Shown in pieces: positions 63,304-64,000 of a stretch of DNA of 64,000 nucleotides. Under the pieces are notes generated by a model. That model saw only the letters and a list, made by a program, of their open reading frames with translations, was not told the origin of the DNA and searched no databases. Made by a program: the position numbers and the translations under genes. Each line of letters begins with the position of its first letter. The first letter of the stretch is position 1. The stretch comes from Paludibacteraceae bacterium (lineage in GTDB: Bacteria; Bacteroidota; Bacteroidia; Bacteroidales; Paludibacteraceae). The stretch lies in assembly GCA_017630395.1 (NCBI GenBank), contig JAGBVI010000051.1, positions 1 to 64,000 on the forward strand, in the 5' to 3' direction.

Positions 63304-64000
63304 TTATATCACCGCCTCATAAATCCGCTTGCCATCATGCTCAACCCACACCGGCTCTTCTTGAATGGTTTTGTTTTTCAGGAAGGAGAAGGTGACCAAA
63401 TAACCTTCGCTGAGGTTGCGTGTTTTAAGGTATTCCGCCAACTGCACTTTCCCCTCCACTTCGTATTTCTCTCCTCGCCAGATTTTCAGCTCGATGACGA
63501 ACTCTTCGCCGCCGAAACTTACCACCAAGTCCATTCGTCCGCCATTGCGGGTCTCCGGCTCCACGTAGTAGAAGCCTGTGCCGTTGACAATAGGTTTGAG
63601 GAAGCAAAGGAAAAGCAGCCTACCTTGTCGCTCCAGAAACTCGTTGTCCGCCCTGCGGCGTTCATTGCGCATTAGTTCTTGAAAACGAGCTATTACCAAA
63701 GGCATGTTTAGTCTTCCGTTTGTCACATAAATAGAGCGGTTGCCTGAGAAGTCGGAGTTACCTTTCAGCGACTCTTTCGCCACAAAATAGTTGTAAAGTT
63801 TCTGTTCAAATACAAGGTTATGAACCGTTATGTGACCATGAGCATCCTCCTTTACTGCGCTGAAAGTCAAAGCAAGGTCGATAGCCGGAACGTTTGGCTC
63901 GTAAACTATTTCCTTGTCGTGAAGAAGCACATCCGTCATCAGTTTTTCAAAATCAGGATAAGTCTCTATATTTTTCGTTAAATCCCCGAGAAGCGTGTTC
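63304..64000 (-). CDS. AAA-ATPase/PD-(D/E)XK nuclease-like protein (DUF1703), partial
   Basis: The C-terminal 230 or so residues of a longer protein whose frame stays open to the window edge (an internal Met at 63939 is not the start). The end carries a PD-(D/E)XK nuclease core: NGGRMDLVVSFGGEEFVIELK, with the catalytic Asp and the ELK of the family, and Q/Y residues after it (KVQLAEYLKT). The preceding part (VLLHDKEIVYEPNVPAIDLA) is typical of the Bacteroidales family with an N-terminal AAA ATPase domain (DUF1703). Its role is unknown, and such genes are often multicopy. GC content is higher than in the neighbours. Confidence 0.82.
   Translation of the reverse strand, partial: NTLLGDLTKNIETYPDFEKLMTDVLLHDKEIVYEPNVPAIDLALTFSAVKEDAHGHITVHNLVFEQKLYNYFVAKESLKGNSDFSGNRSIYVTNGRLNMPLVIARFQELMRNERRRADNEFLERQGRLLFLCFLKPIVNGTGFYYVEPETRNGGRMDLVVSFGGEEFVIELKIWRGEKYEVEGKVQLAEYLKTRNLSEGYLVTFSFLKNKTIQEEPVWVEHDGKRIYEAVI

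Overview
The window comes from the chromosome of a low-GC Bacteroidota, most probably a Bacteroidales. The evidence is the gene order purH-mreB-mreC-mreD-mrdA-rodA, the order dksA-lspA-DUF4296, a one-piece hybrid two-component sensor/AraC regulator, Bacteroidota-only families (DUF2851, DUF5715, DUF4296), many SPII lipoproteins, and promoters of the Bacteroidota type (TTTG, about 20 nt, TAnnTTTG). Two secreted enzymes carry a C-terminal type IX secretion sorting domain, so the organism should have a type IX secretion system, which argues against Bacteroides in the narrow sense. No rRNA, tRNA or CRISPR array was found.

Layout. 1-3.2 kb: a leftward operon of one outer-membrane and two secreted/lipoprotein genes of unknown role. 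3.3-6.2 kb: 2-oxoacid:ferredoxin oxidoreductase (korB, korA). 6.5-13.9 kb: leftward purine/cell-shape operon purH-mreBCD-mrdA-rodA. 14-19.1 kb: IS30 fossil, dinB, then a 3.3-kb rightward lipoprotein island bounded by perfect 35-bp direct repeats, with internal duplications and a putative HExxH metallopeptidase. 19.2-27 kb: argB, mscL, XRE-cupin regulator with acyl-CoA synthetase and queH, a secreted GH5 glycosidase, an acetyltransferase, and a candidate 6S-like RNA. 27.3-42.6 kb: ychF, an AT-rich gap, nadA-mazG-deoC, a polyprenyl synthase, polA, a 0.9-kb AT-rich gap, and the leftward set dusB, U32, dtd, uvrC, mnmG. 42.9-57.9 kb: mostly rightward housekeeping genes (maeB, DUF2851, recO, dksA-like, lspA, an SGNH esterase, gyrB). 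57.9-64 kb: a broken Fic gene, a large hybrid two-component regulator, a methyltransferase and a partial nuclease.

Main interpretation. The window seems to span the replication-origin region. Four parS-like 16-mers (TGTTCCACGTGAAACA and near variants) lie within 1.9 kb at 35.2-37.1 kb. Gene orientation changes from mainly leftward on the far left to mainly rightward on the far right. By eye the plus strand becomes T-rich, regardless of gene strand, just after ychF. The AT-rich gap at 28.4-28.9 kb is therefore the best oriC candidate, with the AT-rich gap at 35.2-36.1 kb as the alternative. Textbook DnaA boxes are not visible, so this rests on composition and parS.

Other items that known genes do not explain: a family of eight short quasi-palindromes (core AGTTCTATAAATTCAC) in gaps around genes, a family of near-identical terminators (GGGTGTATC/GATACACCC), and a lipoprotein family with conserved ends and divergent middles.
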